The translations under genes and the position numbers were made by a program. Of a stretch of DNA of 64,000 nt, positions 38,471 to 47,891 are shown piece by piece. The stretch comes from Haloferula rosea (GTDB lineage: Bacteria > Verrucomicrobiota > Verrucomicrobiia > Verrucomicrobiales > Akkermansiaceae): contig NZ_JAENII010000003.1 of assembly GCF_016595525.1 (NCBI RefSeq), forward strand, positions 310,001 through 374,000, read 5' to 3'. The notes below the pieces were generated by a model that saw nothing but the letters and a program-made list of their open reading frames with translations, did not search any database and had not been told where the DNA came from. Numbering within the stretch: position 1 is the stretch's first letter; each line of letters starts with the position of its first letter.

Positions 38471-41182
38471 ATGTCCCGCCACCACTCCCCCCTTAGAGTC
38501 CTTCTCCTCAGTGCCGTGCCGATGGGAACCTGCCTCGCCGTGGACATCCTGAAGGACGACAATGCCACGGACCTGAATGTCGGAGGAAGCTGGGTCGGCG
38601 GCACCGCGCCGGGGTCTGGTGACGTGGCCGTCTGGGACAGCACCGTCACTGGCACGAGTACGACAAGTCTCGGGGCCAACCTGGGATGGGTCGGGCTTCG
38701 CATCGAAGATCCGGCGGGCGACGTGACCATCCAAGGGAGCAACAGCCTGACGATCGGAAGTTCCGGGCTGGACACCGGGGCGACCGCCAACCTGACCTAT
38801 TCCTCGTCAGGCACCATCACCCTGAACGGTTCACTCGCCGGAAGCACCAGCTTCACCATCGACAATGCCGCCACCAAGAACTGGTCAGGCATGAGCGCCA
38901 CCAATTTCACCGGCACGCTCACCCTCCGCGGTGGATCCGGATCATCGGGGAGTTTCGCCGGCAACTGGTTGGCTTTCGGATCATCCTCGGTCTCCCAGAC
39001 AGGCGCCTTCCATCTGGACACAGGGGCCTCACTTGCCGACCGAGGGGATTTCATCGTCACCGACGGCTGGGGGGATGGAACCACCAAACCGAAGCTCGCG
39101 CTGGCCTCCCTGACCGGATTCGGTGATTTCAGGAGTGACTGGGGAAGCAACACCTTCCGCACGGTAGCTGTCGACCAAGCCACCGACACCACCTTCCAAG
39201 GACGTCTCGTCAGCAGCAACGCATCGCGGGGCATCGACCTCGAGAAACTGGGAACCGGAACCCTGACGCTGACCGGAAACAACGCGCACCGGAACACCAC
39301 GGTCAGCGGCGGCATCCTGCAGGTCGGCAACGGCGGCACCACCGGGTCACTCGGTGGTGGGCTGGTTTCCATCGAAAGCGGTGGCGAACTCCGGTTCAAT
39401 CGCTCGAACACCATCGGCCTCACCGGAATCGAGTTCATCGGACCCGGCACCCTGAGCCTCCGCGGAGGAAGCGCCGCTTCAGGAAGCTACTCAGGGAACT
39501 GGATCAGCTTCACCAACACGGACACCGGAGGATTCCATCTGGACACCGGTGCTAGCCTCTCTGACCGCGGTGAAATCGTCTTTGGTGATCAGTGGGGTGA
39601 CGGCACGACCAAACCGAAGTTCTCGATCTCATCCCTTTCCGGCTACGGTGACTTCCGTAGTGACCTTGGATCCACCGGCAATCGCACCATCTCCGCGGAC
39701 CAATCGGTCAACACCGAGTTCCAGGGAAGGATCAATCAATTCAACGATTCCACCCGAAGCGTCCATCTTGAAAAACTCGGTGCCGGCACCCTGACACTGT
39801 CCGGCGCGAACAACTATCAGAACACGATCATCGGCGGCGGCACACTGGAGATCGGCAATGGGGGCACCACCGGGGAAATCGGCTTCGGAACCGTCAGTAT
39901 CGCCTCTGGCGCCACACTCCGCTTCAACCGCTCCGACCTCATCGACTACAACGCCAGCGCCAGGATGAGGGATGTCTCGGGAGCTGGAAACATCGTGATC
40001 GACGGAGGAGGAACCTTTTACAACTACACCGGCGCGGGCCTCGGATTCAATGAGGCCGGATCCTGGTCGGGACTCTCCGGCAATCTGACCGTCCGTGGCG
40101 GATCGGAGTTCCAGACGATCCGCAACGGCGCCACCGCCATGGGAACCGGAACCGTCATCCTCGGCGATGCCACATCCAGCGGCACCCTTTCCCAGATCCA
40201 GGGCAACTGGACATGGACCAACGACATCGAGGTCATCGGAGCGGACAATACCATCGCCAACAACTCAACCGGATCCGATCGATCCCTGAAGCTCCAAGGG
40301 GACATCTCGGGCACCGGAGGACTCACCTTCAGTGACACCACCGGAGCCATGAACAATCTGGACAATGGCTTCGTGCTGACAGGAACCAACACCATGACGT
40401 CCTTCACCATCGAAAGCGGGGCACTGGTGCGGGTCGGCGGCGTGGGAGGCAACAGCGCATCCCTGTCCGCAGGAACGGATGGATCCATCGGTTCTGCCTC
40501 GGTCACGAACCACGGAACCCTGACCTTCTCCCGCTCGGACACCCACTCCCTCTCCGCCAGCATCGGAGGAAGCGGAAATGTCCGGATCGGATCCACAGGC
40601 ATCAGCGGTTCGGAAACCCAGCAGGTCACCTTCTCCACAACGCACACCTACACCGGCACGACCGAAGTCAATGCAGGAACCCTCTACGTGACCGGAGCCC
40701 TCGCCAATACATCTTCGGTCGCTGTCGCCAACGGCGCCACCCTCGGAGGCACCGGGTCCATCGCAGGAGCCACCACCATCAACTCCGGCGGCACGCTCGC
40801 ACCCGGAACTTCCGTGGGGACCCTGACCATCGACAACGAACTCGGGATCAACAGCGGTGGCCTGCTGCTTTTCGAAATCAACAGCCTCGCCTCGTTCGAC
40901 CGACTCATCGGCCTGACGGATTTCACCATGGATGGCATCCTCGGACTGGACCTGAATGGCTACAACCCGTCCGAAGGAGACAGCTTCGATCTGGTCGACT
41001 GGGTTTCAGGCACTCCTTCGGGAAGTTTCACTCTCGACGACTCCCTCGCCCCGCTCGACCCCGGTCTCTCGTGGGATACATCCAGCTTCCTGAGCACAGG
41101 ATCCGTCGCCGTGATCCCCGAGCCGCGGGCCAGCCTACTGCTGATTCTTGGCGTGGCCCTACTCATTCATCGGCGGAGATAG
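38471..41182 (+). CDS. PATR (autotransporter-associated beta-strand) protein with PEP-CTERM tail
   Basis: A 903-residue exported protein: signal peptide (1-23), then repeated beta-strand segments of the autotransporter-associated type (GTLTLTG...N...TTVSGGILQVGNGGTTGSLG pattern). The tail is a PEP-CTERM sorting signal (VIPEPRASLLLILGVALLI, then basic RRR). Two consecutive long repeats of about 175 residues carry FHLDTGASLxDRG and WGDGTTKPK at about 178 and 355. The ATG at 38471 fits the signal; upstream codons in the same open frame are antisense to other genes. The tail suggests processing by an exosortase, which is not encoded here. Function is likely surface structure or adhesion, not catalysis. 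Confidence 0.85.
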   Translation: MSRHHSPLRVLLLSAVPMGTCLAVDILKDDNATDLNVGGSWVGGTAPGSGDVAVWDSTVTGTSTTSLGANLGWVGLRIEDPAGDVTIQGSNSLTIGSSGLDTGATANLTYSSSGTITLNGSLAGSTSFTIDNAATKNWSGMSATNFTGTLTLRGGSGSSGSFAGNWLAFGSSSVSQTGAFHLDTGASLADRGDFIVTDGWGDGTTKPKLALASLTGFGDFRSDWGSNTFRTVAVDQATDTTFQGRLVSSNASRGIDLEKLGTGTLTLTGNNAHRNTTVSGGILQVGNGGTTGSLGGGLVSIESGGELRFNRSNTIGLTGIEFIGPGTLSLRGGSAASGSYSGNWISFTNTDTGGFHLDTGASLSDRGEIVFGDQWGDGTTKPKFSISSLSGYGDFRSDLGSTGNRTISADQSVNTEFQGRINQFNDSTRSVHLEKLGAGTLTLSGANNYQNTIIGGGTLEIGNGGTTGEIGFGTVSIASGATLRFNRSDLIDYNASARMRDVSGAGNIVIDGGGTFYNYTGAGLGFNEAGSWSGLSGNLTVRGGSEFQTIRNGATAMGTGTVILGDATSSGTLSQIQGNWTWTNDIEVIGADNTIANNSTGSDRSLKLQGDISGTGGLTFSDTTGAMNNLDNGFVLTGTNTMTSFTIESGALVRVGGVGGNSASLSAGTDGSIGSASVTNHGTLTFSRSDTHSLSASIGGSGNVRIGSTGISGSETQQVTFSTTHTYTGTTEVNAGTLYVTGALANTSSVAVANGATLGGTGSIAGATTINSGGTLAPGTSVGTLTIDNELGINSGGLLLFEINSLASFDRLIGLTDFTMDGILGLDLNGYNPSEGDSFDLVDWVSGTPSGSFTLDDSLAPLDPGLSWDTSSFLSTGSVAVIPEPRASLLLILGVALLIHRRR

Positions 41183-41355
41183 GCGCAGGGATCAGACCAC
41201 GCCTGGCACCCGACTCGCAAGCACGTCGGCCACAGTCGACCGCTGCACCAGCGCGCCATCTCACCCAACTGGTGGCCACACACAACCAGCGCGGCCAATT
41301 TGAAGCCACTCATCTGCCGACCTATCTTCCACTTGTAACAACTTCCGACCGAACC

Positions 41356-44169
41356 ATGAAAAGAACCTCCATCCTCCTGGCCCTCATCTCCTCCACTTCC
41401 CTGGGGCAGGCAGCCATCACTTCCAGCAAGGCATCCGTCGACTTCACCTATCTCTACGAGATGGATGTGAATCCGTCGTCGCAGGACCTCGACAGCAATT
41501 CGACCAGTGACTTCTTTACCGGCACTGTCAGCGGAATCACCTCTCCCCAGACCTACAGCGGTGGCGTGGCCGCCTCGGATCTGGCCAACGGAGAACAACT
41601 GTTCCGTACTGACTACGGCGGAAGCATCACCCGGGCCATACTCGCCACGGACACGCCCTACACCCTTGAGCTGAGCGTTGAGAAGACCGCAGGAACCCAA
41701 GGGTCCCAAGGGTGGTTCTCTCTCGCCCTCCAGTCTCCCGGAGCCACTCAATCCGCCCGCTTTTCATTCAAGGACGACGTGGTGACGTTCCGCACGACGG
41801 GTGGCACATTCACCGAATATCTCTCGGGAACGGACTTCACGAGTGGACAGCAAGTCGTCCGCATCGCCTACGAGGGCAGCAACAACTACTACATCTGGGT
41901 CAACGAAACCCTCCTCAACGCCGATCTCTCGACCCCCATCAATGGCGGAAACGGAAGTTTCAACACTGGCGGATCTTGGTTCATCGGCAATTTCTCAGGT
42001 GATACCGGCGGCGATTGGGAAGTCGACTTCCTGCGCTTCGACAACACCGGCGCATTCGAACCCGGTGACCCCATCGTCCCCGACGACCTCACTTGGACAG
42101 CAGCCACCGACAGCAACTGGGATGACCTCACCAACAACTGGCAACTCACGGATACCACTCCCACCGCCTTCAGCGACTCCGACAATGTCACCTTCGACGA
42201 CACGGCGGCTTCAGGAGCTGTGACCATCGTCGGCACGCCCTCGCCCGACAGCATTCTGGTCAACAATGATGTCCTCCCTTACACCCTCGGCGGATCCACC
42301 ATCATCGGACCTGCCACACTGACCAAGGATGGCCCCGGCAGCCTTGCCCTCACGGCCGACCACGCCTACTCCGGTGGAACCACCTTGACCATGGGAACCA
42401 TCACCGCGGGCGATGGCGCAACCGCCGGCGAAATCGGGGCGGGCCCTGTCTCTCTGGCGTCAGGCACCACACTGACCATTTCACGCAGCGACTTCCTCGA
42501 CTACAAGGCCACCGCGAAGATGCGCAATGTCTCCGGAGCAGGCGACATCGTCATCGATGGTGGAGGCACCCTATGGAACTACACGGGTGGCGGCGTCGCC
42601 TTCGCCTCACCGAATACCTGGTCAGGCTTCTCAGGCACTCTCACTGTCCTCGGCGATTCCGAGTTCCAGACGATCCGTAATGGAGCAACGGCGATGGGCA
42701 CCGGCACCATCATCCTCGGTGATGCCACCACCTCGGGCACGCTTTCACAAATCGAAGGCAACTGGACATGGACCAATGACATCTCGGTCGTTGGCCCGGC
42801 CAATCTCATCGCCAACAATTCGGCGGGCGCCGGCCGGAGTCTCAAGATTCAAGGCACACTCACGGGCGACGGCTCACTGAGCTTCGACGACTCAACCGGC
42901 GCGATGACCAACCTGAACCGCGGTTTCATCATCACCTCGGATCTTGCTCTCACCTCGCCGCTGGGCATCACACTGGACACTCCCGTTCGTATCGGTGGCG
43001 TCCCTGGTGACAGTGACAGCCTCGCCGCCGACAGCTTTGGCTCGCTCGGCACCACGGCGGTGAACAACGAAGGCACGCTGACCTTTACCCGCACCGATGA
43101 TCACTCCGTCGATGCCATCATCAGCGGTGGTGGCAACGTCAGGATCGGCGCCCCATCGACAGGCGGCATCGGAGACACCTCCACTCAAATCGTCACCTTC
43201 ACCAGTTCCCAATCCTACACCGGCAGCACCACGGTCGAATCAGGGCGTCTCGTGATTCCTTCCGGGACCACCCATGCTGCGAGCACGGTATTTGCAGCGG
43301 ATGAGGGAACCATCTCGGGCGAGGGCACGATCAACGGCTTCCTGGACATCGAAGGCACCCTCGCCCCAGGCAGCAGCGTTGGCACCCTGACCACCCTTTC
43401 ATCGCTGACTCTCTTCGGAGACGCCATCTACGAATGGGAAATCGGCGCCTGGAACCCCGCTTCCGCCGACCTCGTTCAAGCGGACTCGATCGACATCTTC
43501 GTCGGTGGCGATGGACCGGTGACCATCGCGGTCACCCCGGACTCGATTGCCGACTTCGCCGAGACCAGCGAGAGCTTCATCATCGCCACTTCGGCCAATC
43601 CCATCACTGGATTCACCAGTGGGGACATCATCGTCGATGACAGCGCCTTCGCCGCCGCCACCGGGTCGATCGGCACCTGGAGCGTCGACCTGACCGGTGA
43701 CTCACTCGGAATCGAACTTACCTACACCCCCGGCGACCCGAACAGCTACGCCGGATGGATCAGCGGCTTCTTCCCCGGGGAAACCGATGAGCTGATCATC
43801 GGAATCGATGCCGACCCCGATGGCGATGGTGTCGACAACGGCGTCGAGAACTTCCTCGGAACCGACCCCAGCACCTTCAGCGCCGGCCTCGTTCCGGTCT
43901 CGGCAAGCGGCGGAAGTCTGACCGCCAGCCACACGCGATCCAACAGCCTCGCCACCGACCTGAGTGCCACCTACGAATGGTCCTCCGACCTCGTGAATTG
44001 GAATGACTCCGGCGAAACGGACCCGAATGGCGTCAGCGCCGACATCACCACCGTCGTCACCGACGATCAGGATGCACCGCTCAACGATACGGTCGAAGTG
44101 ACCGCGGCCATTACGGCCGGATCCACCCAGCGGGTCTTCCTTCGCGTCCATGTGACCGAGCTGCCCTGA
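41356..44169 (+). CDS. PATR protein with type-3 repeat and beta module at the C-terminus
   Basis: A 937-residue exported protein (signal 1-19). It begins with a domain of about 200 residues (TYLYEMDVN...) that resembles a lectin-like sandwich, continues with PATR segments (SGGTTLTMGTITAGDGATAGEIG and others) and ends with an acidic DADPDGDGVDN repeat. A final beta module, YEWSSDLVNW...QRVFLRVHV, follows. A central block of about 150 residues with EFQTIRNGATAMGTGT is closely similar to the preceding gene's block. There is no PEP-CTERM tail, so it must be anchored or released differently. It starts 173 bases after the first PATR gene and ends at a terminator. Confidence 0.83.
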   Translation: MKRTSILLALISSTSLGQAAITSSKASVDFTYLYEMDVNPSSQDLDSNSTSDFFTGTVSGITSPQTYSGGVAASDLANGEQLFRTDYGGSITRAILATDTPYTLELSVEKTAGTQGSQGWFSLALQSPGATQSARFSFKDDVVTFRTTGGTFTEYLSGTDFTSGQQVVRIAYEGSNNYYIWVNETLLNADLSTPINGGNGSFNTGGSWFIGNFSGDTGGDWEVDFLRFDNTGAFEPGDPIVPDDLTWTAATDSNWDDLTNNWQLTDTTPTAFSDSDNVTFDDTAASGAVTIVGTPSPDSILVNNDVLPYTLGGSTIIGPATLTKDGPGSLALTADHAYSGGTTLTMGTITAGDGATAGEIGAGPVSLASGTTLTISRSDFLDYKATAKMRNVSGAGDIVIDGGGTLWNYTGGGVAFASPNTWSGFSGTLTVLGDSEFQTIRNGATAMGTGTIILGDATTSGTLSQIEGNWTWTNDISVVGPANLIANNSAGAGRSLKIQGTLTGDGSLSFDDSTGAMTNLNRGFIITSDLALTSPLGITLDTPVRIGGVPGDSDSLAADSFGSLGTTAVNNEGTLTFTRTDDHSVDAIISGGGNVRIGAPSTGGIGDTSTQIVTFTSSQSYTGSTTVESGRLVIPSGTTHAASTVFAADEGTISGEGTINGFLDIEGTLAPGSSVGTLTTLSSLTLFGDAIYEWEIGAWNPASADLVQADSIDIFVGGDGPVTIAVTPDSIADFAETSESFIIATSANPITGFTSGDIIVDDSAFAAATGSIGTWSVDLTGDSLGIELTYTPGDPNSYAGWISGFFPGETDELIIGIDADPDGDGVDNGVENFLGTDPSTFSAGLVPVSASGGSLTASHTRSNSLATDLSATYEWSSDLVNWNDSGETDPNGVSADITTVVTDDQDAPLNDTVEVTAAITAGSTQRVFLRVHVTELP

Positions 44170-44196
44170 GCACCCGACTCGACCCACTCGTATCAG

Positions 44197-44233
44197 GAAG
44201 CCCGTTGCAGGTTCCCCTCAGCGGGCTTCTTTG
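44197..44233 (+). terminator. Rho-independent terminator after the second PATR gene
   Basis: GAAGCCCGTTG (44197-44207) and CAGCGGGCTTC (44219-44229) form an eleven-pair stem with one G-U wobble and an 11-base loop, followed by TTT and, 5 bases later, TTTT. It separates the PATR genes from nanA. Confidence 0.8.
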
Positions 44234-44276
44234 ATCCTTTTAATCAAACCGGCATCCACACTACTTTCCCTACTTC

Positions 44277-45194
44277 ATGATCACGCCCCTGCATGGCCTC
44301 GTTGCAGCCACCCACACTCCCTTCCACTCCGACGGATCACTGGCTCCGGAGGTGGTCCCTCTCCAGGCGGCACACCTGTCCAAGCAGGGGGTGAATGCCG
44401 CCTTCATCACCGGCTCCACCGGGGAAGCCCACTCGCTCACCCGGGATGAACGGGTGACCCTCTACCAAGCATGGGCATCTGCTGCCCCCGACCACGGCAT
44501 CCGGGTCATCGCCCATGCGGGAAGCAACTGCCTCGAAGACGCCCGCCACTTCGCGGCCGTCGCGCAGGATCTCAACCTCTTCGCCGTTTCAGCGCTGGCA
44601 CCCAGCTACTACAAACCTCCGACTTTGACGGCATTGGTCGATTGGTGTGAATCCATCGCCTCGTCGGCTCCGAACCTCCCGTTCTACTACTACGACATTC
44701 CCGTCCTCACCGGCGTCGAGTTCCCCATGGACGCCTTCTTGAAGGAAGCGTCGCCACGCATCCCCAACCTTGCCGGCATCAAGTTCACCAATCCCGACCT
44801 GAACGCCTTCGAAAAGAGCCTCGGCGCCGATGACGGTCGCTTCGATGTCCCATGGGGGATCGACGAGAATCTGATCGATGCCCTCAAGCTCGGAGCCAAA
44901 GGAGGCGTCGGGTCTTCCTACAACTTCGCCGCTCCGCTCTACCAGGAACTCATCGACGCCTTCCATCAGGGTGACCTCGAAACCGCTCAAGAGCTTCAGC
45001 GTCGCTCGGTCGAGATGATCGAGGCCATCGCCTCCATCGGTTACCTCGGGGCCGCCAAGGCCATCATGGGCACCCTTGGCGTCCCCGTCGGCCCAGCCCG
45101 CCAACCCATTCCCAACCCGACAGCTTCGCAAATCGAAGCCCTCCTCCCCAAACTCCACGAAATGGGCGTCCTCGGGGAACTTTCCTGTCGGTAG
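44277..45194 (+). CDS. nanA: N-acetylneuraminate lyase / dihydrodipicolinate synthase family
   Basis: Class I aldolase with a TIM barrel. The product has 305 residues. GSTGE (46-50) binds the carboxylate, and the tyrosines in FYYYDIP (136-142) and the Schiff-base lysine K169 in GIKFT follow. YYDIP-x-L-TGV and GIKFTNPDL agree better with N-acetylneuraminate lyases (including eukaryotic ones) than with DapA, so cleavage of sialic acid to N-acetylmannosamine and pyruvate is favoured. There is no sialidase, nanK or nanE beside it. The assignment as NanA is an inference, since related lyases act on other ketoacid sugars. Confidence 0.75.
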   Translation: MITPLHGLVAATHTPFHSDGSLAPEVVPLQAAHLSKQGVNAAFITGSTGEAHSLTRDERVTLYQAWASAAPDHGIRVIAHAGSNCLEDARHFAAVAQDLNLFAVSALAPSYYKPPTLTALVDWCESIASSAPNLPFYYYDIPVLTGVEFPMDAFLKEASPRIPNLAGIKFTNPDLNAFEKSLGADDGRFDVPWGIDENLIDALKLGAKGGVGSSYNFAAPLYQELIDAFHQGDLETAQELQRRSVEMIEAIASIGYLGAAKAIMGTLGVPVGPARQPIPNPTASQIEALLPKLHEMGVLGELSCR

Positions 45195-45490
45195 ACGCGA
45201 CTGAGGAGTCGGCCTCGCAAAGGAGGCACGACCCAATCATCGTCAAAGCCCACGCCGGAAGACCCTGACCTGTCGAACCGACAAAACAACGGCTCAGGAG
45301 ATTCCCTCCGCGGGCCGCTCCCGCCCGTACGGGACCCAACTCCGCTCTTTCCGCACCACGAACCCTCTGATGCAAGCTGGAGGGCACTCAGGCCACTCAC
45401 AGCGAGACAAACTCAGACCCCGGCAAACGATACTCATCGACTTCAGCCATGCCGCGGTGTCGACGCCACGATCGGTCTTTGCCTGGACAC
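45195..45490. other. Gene-free stretch after nanA
   Basis: No gene is supported. It has only short stems, for example CGACT-GAGG-AGTCG and GCCTC/GAGGC soon after the nanA stop, neither followed by a T-run. Confidence 0.4.
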
Positions 45491-45527
45491 AAAAAAGCCC
45501 TGCAACTGAGACAGTTGCAGGGCTTTT
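45491..45527 (-). terminator. Rho-independent terminator of tRNA-Arg
   Basis: GCCCTGCAACTG (45497-45508), loop AGA and CAGTTGCAGGGC (45512-45523) form a perfect twelve-pair stem. On the minus strand it is followed by TTTTTT (45496-45491); on the plus strand only by TTTT. It lies just after the tRNA gene. Confidence 0.93.
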
Positions 45528-45533
45528 GAAAAG

Positions 45534-45610
45534 TGGTACACCCGAAGGGAGTCGAACCCCTAACCTCCTGATTCGTAGTCAGGCACTCTATCCAATTGAG
45601 CTACGGGTGC
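45534..45610 (-). tRNA. tRNA-Arg (anticodon ACG)
   Basis: Minus strand: starts GCACCCGTAGCTC at 45610, D-loop AATTGGATAGAG, anticodon stem CCTGA/TCAGG with loop CTACGAA (anticodon ACG, normally edited to ICG), T-arm with GGTTCGACTCC, and an encoded CCA at 45536-45534. The acceptor stem has seven pairs with a G-U at position 1. Total length 77 bases. Confidence 0.95.
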
Positions 45611-45758
45611 TCTGTTGTTTCCGTGCCGCTCGCGGCGCGGGCGGGAGGAAAGCGTCTGAACGGGGCCACTGTCAAGGAATTCACTCAGAAAATCAAGGAA
45701 AGGATGGATCTCCCGCCACCATTCCCCGGTGGGCTTGTTGCTCGATCCTCCCGGGACA

Positions 45759-47138
45759 TCACGCCATCCGCTCCACATCCGGAAATTTCTCCTCTCGGAT
45801 CGGACCATAAACACCAGCAGCTTCGAGGCATGCATGGCGCGTTTCGACGTCTTCAGTCATTCGCCTTTGCCAGCCATCAGGAAATGCTGCTGGCACCAGT
45901 TCCGCTCCTCCGACACGCCGCATGTGGGCCTTCAGGAGACTGCAGGGAGGCCCCGCCTGTCTCACCACGTCGTAGTTGGCCGGTAGTGGCCGCTGCAGCA
46001 CGCTGTTGCTGGTCACAAGGAGCCTACCATCCGCCGTCCAGCTCCTGAAGGTGGTCTCAAGGACTTCCTGCACCACCCCCGCCGTGGTCAGGCGGACCAC
46101 CGCAAAAACCAGCGCATGCTCATTCCCCGGACTCACCAGGGTCATCCATTCACTGTGAAGGTCACCGAGCGGAGAACCCAGCTTCCGACTCGCCAGTAGC
46201 CGCCAGCCCTCGAACGCCTCGTCACCCTGCAAACCGTCCCAAAGCTTGCGCAGCTTCGGATCCCACTCGGAGGACTTCAGTTCCTCGGCCTCGGAGTGGG
46301 CAAAGCACTCACGGGTCAGGAACCTGGACCGGGTGAGCTTGTAGATCATGATCAACAGCAGCGCGACCGGGTTCCACGCCTGCTTGCCGGCAAGGACACG
46401 TGCAGGAGAACGAAAGAGAAAGGCCGTGAACACCCGTCGGGTCCGCGTCCGGCGCTGCTGCCACCGCTCCATTTCATCGGGCTGCTGCGAAGCCAACTCT
46501 GTCAGCACATCCGGCATCAGGCCCTTCAGCACGAACCAGCCGTCCCGCCCCGAACGGCAGACCAAACGACCACCCACGCGGTTGACCACCACCGTGACAA
46601 GCCACGACACGGCCAGCCCCGACCAACCGAGCCAGCGAGGCACCACGTCCTCCAGGAAAATCGAGGTCAAAAGCAGTCCGGTGGCCACCAGGCTGAATCG
46701 AGCGGCCCATTGCCGGCGCTTCAAAGCGCGGGCTTCAACTTCGGCATCGACCCACCACCTCAGCCGCACCCGCTGACGGCATCGTTCTGCGACAATGCCC
46801 GAAATCACGAAGAGCATGACACACGAGCCCAGAATCCAGACCGACGAACTGTAGTATCCCTTCGACACCGCGAAGAGTGCTCCTCCGAACATGCCGAACA
46901 GCAGAGCCACGCGGATCAGCGAGGGAAGCATGCCAGCGAACCCAGTCCGGACCACGAACTCACTGGATGCAGGTGTTAGAGGAATGTCCCGTCGGCCACT
47001 TCGGATGTCGAGTTTCGGCAGCTGCGCTCCATCACGAAAACTCAGCACGCCGGCTTCCACCTTCCAGAAGCCCTCCAACCCGGGTACCTCGGTTTGCGCG
47101 GCCTCGCTCGGTGCCTGATAGGGATTGAAGTCACTCAT
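45759..47138 (-). CDS. NPYQAP-type membrane protein, function unknown
   Basis: From the ATG at 47138, which overlaps the previous gene by 8 bases, the product has 459 residues starting MSDFNPYQAPSEAA. It has about four or five membrane segments (first pair near 75-120, second pair near 145-190, one more near 290) and a soluble C-terminal domain of about 160 residues. Its N-terminal half is similar in order to the upstream protein: a short beta segment (LPKLDIRSGRRDIPL), membrane pairs and a DGWFVLKGL segment. N-terminal NPYxxP motifs are common in uncharacterised planctomycete and verrucomicrobial membrane proteins. No enzyme motif is visible. Confidence 0.7.
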   Translation of the reverse strand: MSDFNPYQAPSEAAQTEVPGLEGFWKVEAGVLSFRDGAQLPKLDIRSGRRDIPLTPASSEFVVRTGFAGMLPSLIRVALLFGMFGGALFAVSKGYYSSSVWILGSCVMLFVISGIVAERCRQRVRLRWWVDAEVEARALKRRQWAARFSLVATGLLLTSIFLEDVVPRWLGWSGLAVSWLVTVVVNRVGGRLVCRSGRDGWFVLKGLMPDVLTELASQQPDEMERWQQRRTRTRRVFTAFLFRSPARVLAGKQAWNPVALLLIMIYKLTRSRFLTRECFAHSEAEELKSSEWDPKLRKLWDGLQGDEAFEGWRLLASRKLGSPLGDLHSEWMTLVSPGNEHALVFAVVRLTTAGVVQEVLETTFRSWTADGRLLVTSNSVLQRPLPANYDVVRQAGPPCSLLKAHMRRVGGAELVPAAFPDGWQRRMTEDVETRHACLEAAGVYGPIREEKFPDVERMA

Positions 47139-47805
47139 GCTCCCGATACGAGTCGACCGCATGCTGTCTCCAGGCAAGAGAACGCAGACCTTCATCCGGG
47201 ATGCCCTCGAGAACGAACCATCCATCGTGCTCACCGGTGCACTTCAACCCACCGGGGGCGAGGCGCACCACGACCAGCATCACCAGGCACGAACTCATGA
47301 CCCCGAACCCCCAGAACATCCACTTCAGTGAGTCGGTGAACACCGTCCCCAGAAAGAAGCCGATCCCCACGGTCGCCAAGGCCAACTGAAGCCACCTGCG
47401 CCAGTTCGGCCCGGACGGTTCCTGCTCTGCCATGTGGAAATGGATCACACCACAGGCCACCGACCGCTTCACCAGAAGCCCGATCAGGTAGGACACCGCA
47501 ATCAATCCGGCAATCGCGAGGATCAGATTCAGATCCACCGCCCGACGCACCGCGACCGCCGTCACCGCCAGAGCCATCACCCCCACATAGAGCCACGCCG
47601 AGCGCCCGCCGGACGTGGCCTCGAAGACCCGTGTCGAGGAAACCAAGGGCACATCCTCCCTGCCGGTCAGGAGATCCACTTCGGGCAGCACCGCCTCATG
47701 ACGGAACAACAGCCGCCCATCCTGCACGAACCAGGTGCCCGCGGGCGCCTCGTCCGCCATGTCGCAGTGCGGAGTCGCGTAAGGATCAAGTTCAGGATCG
47801 TCCAT
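47131..47805 (-). CDS. Membrane protein paralogous to its downstream neighbour
   Basis: From the ATG at 47805 the product has 224 residues (MDDPELDPYATPHCD...). It contains the beta segment LPEVDLLTGREDVPL, about four membrane segments and DGWFVLEGIPDEGLRSLA near the end. These match the order and sequence of the first half of the downstream protein (LPKLDIRSGRRDIPL, DGWFVLKGL), so the pair arose by duplication and the downstream copy gained an extra C-terminal domain. An 8-base overlap couples their translation. No function can be assigned. Confidence 0.7.
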   Translation of the reverse strand: MDDPELDPYATPHCDMADEAPAGTWFVQDGRLLFRHEAVLPEVDLLTGREDVPLVSSTRVFEATSGGRSAWLYVGVMALAVTAVAVRRAVDLNLILAIAGLIAVSYLIGLLVKRSVACGVIHFHMAEQEPSGPNWRRWLQLALATVGIGFFLGTVFTDSLKWMFWGFGVMSSCLVMLVVVRLAPGGLKCTGEHDGWFVLEGIPDEGLRSLAWRQHAVDSYREHE

Positions 47806-47891
47806 CCGTGGCCTATCAAGCACGAGCCTCCCTCCCATCGCAAGCTTTCCACTTCTTGCGGTGAGGGCGGATTCATGGTCATCTGCTCAGG

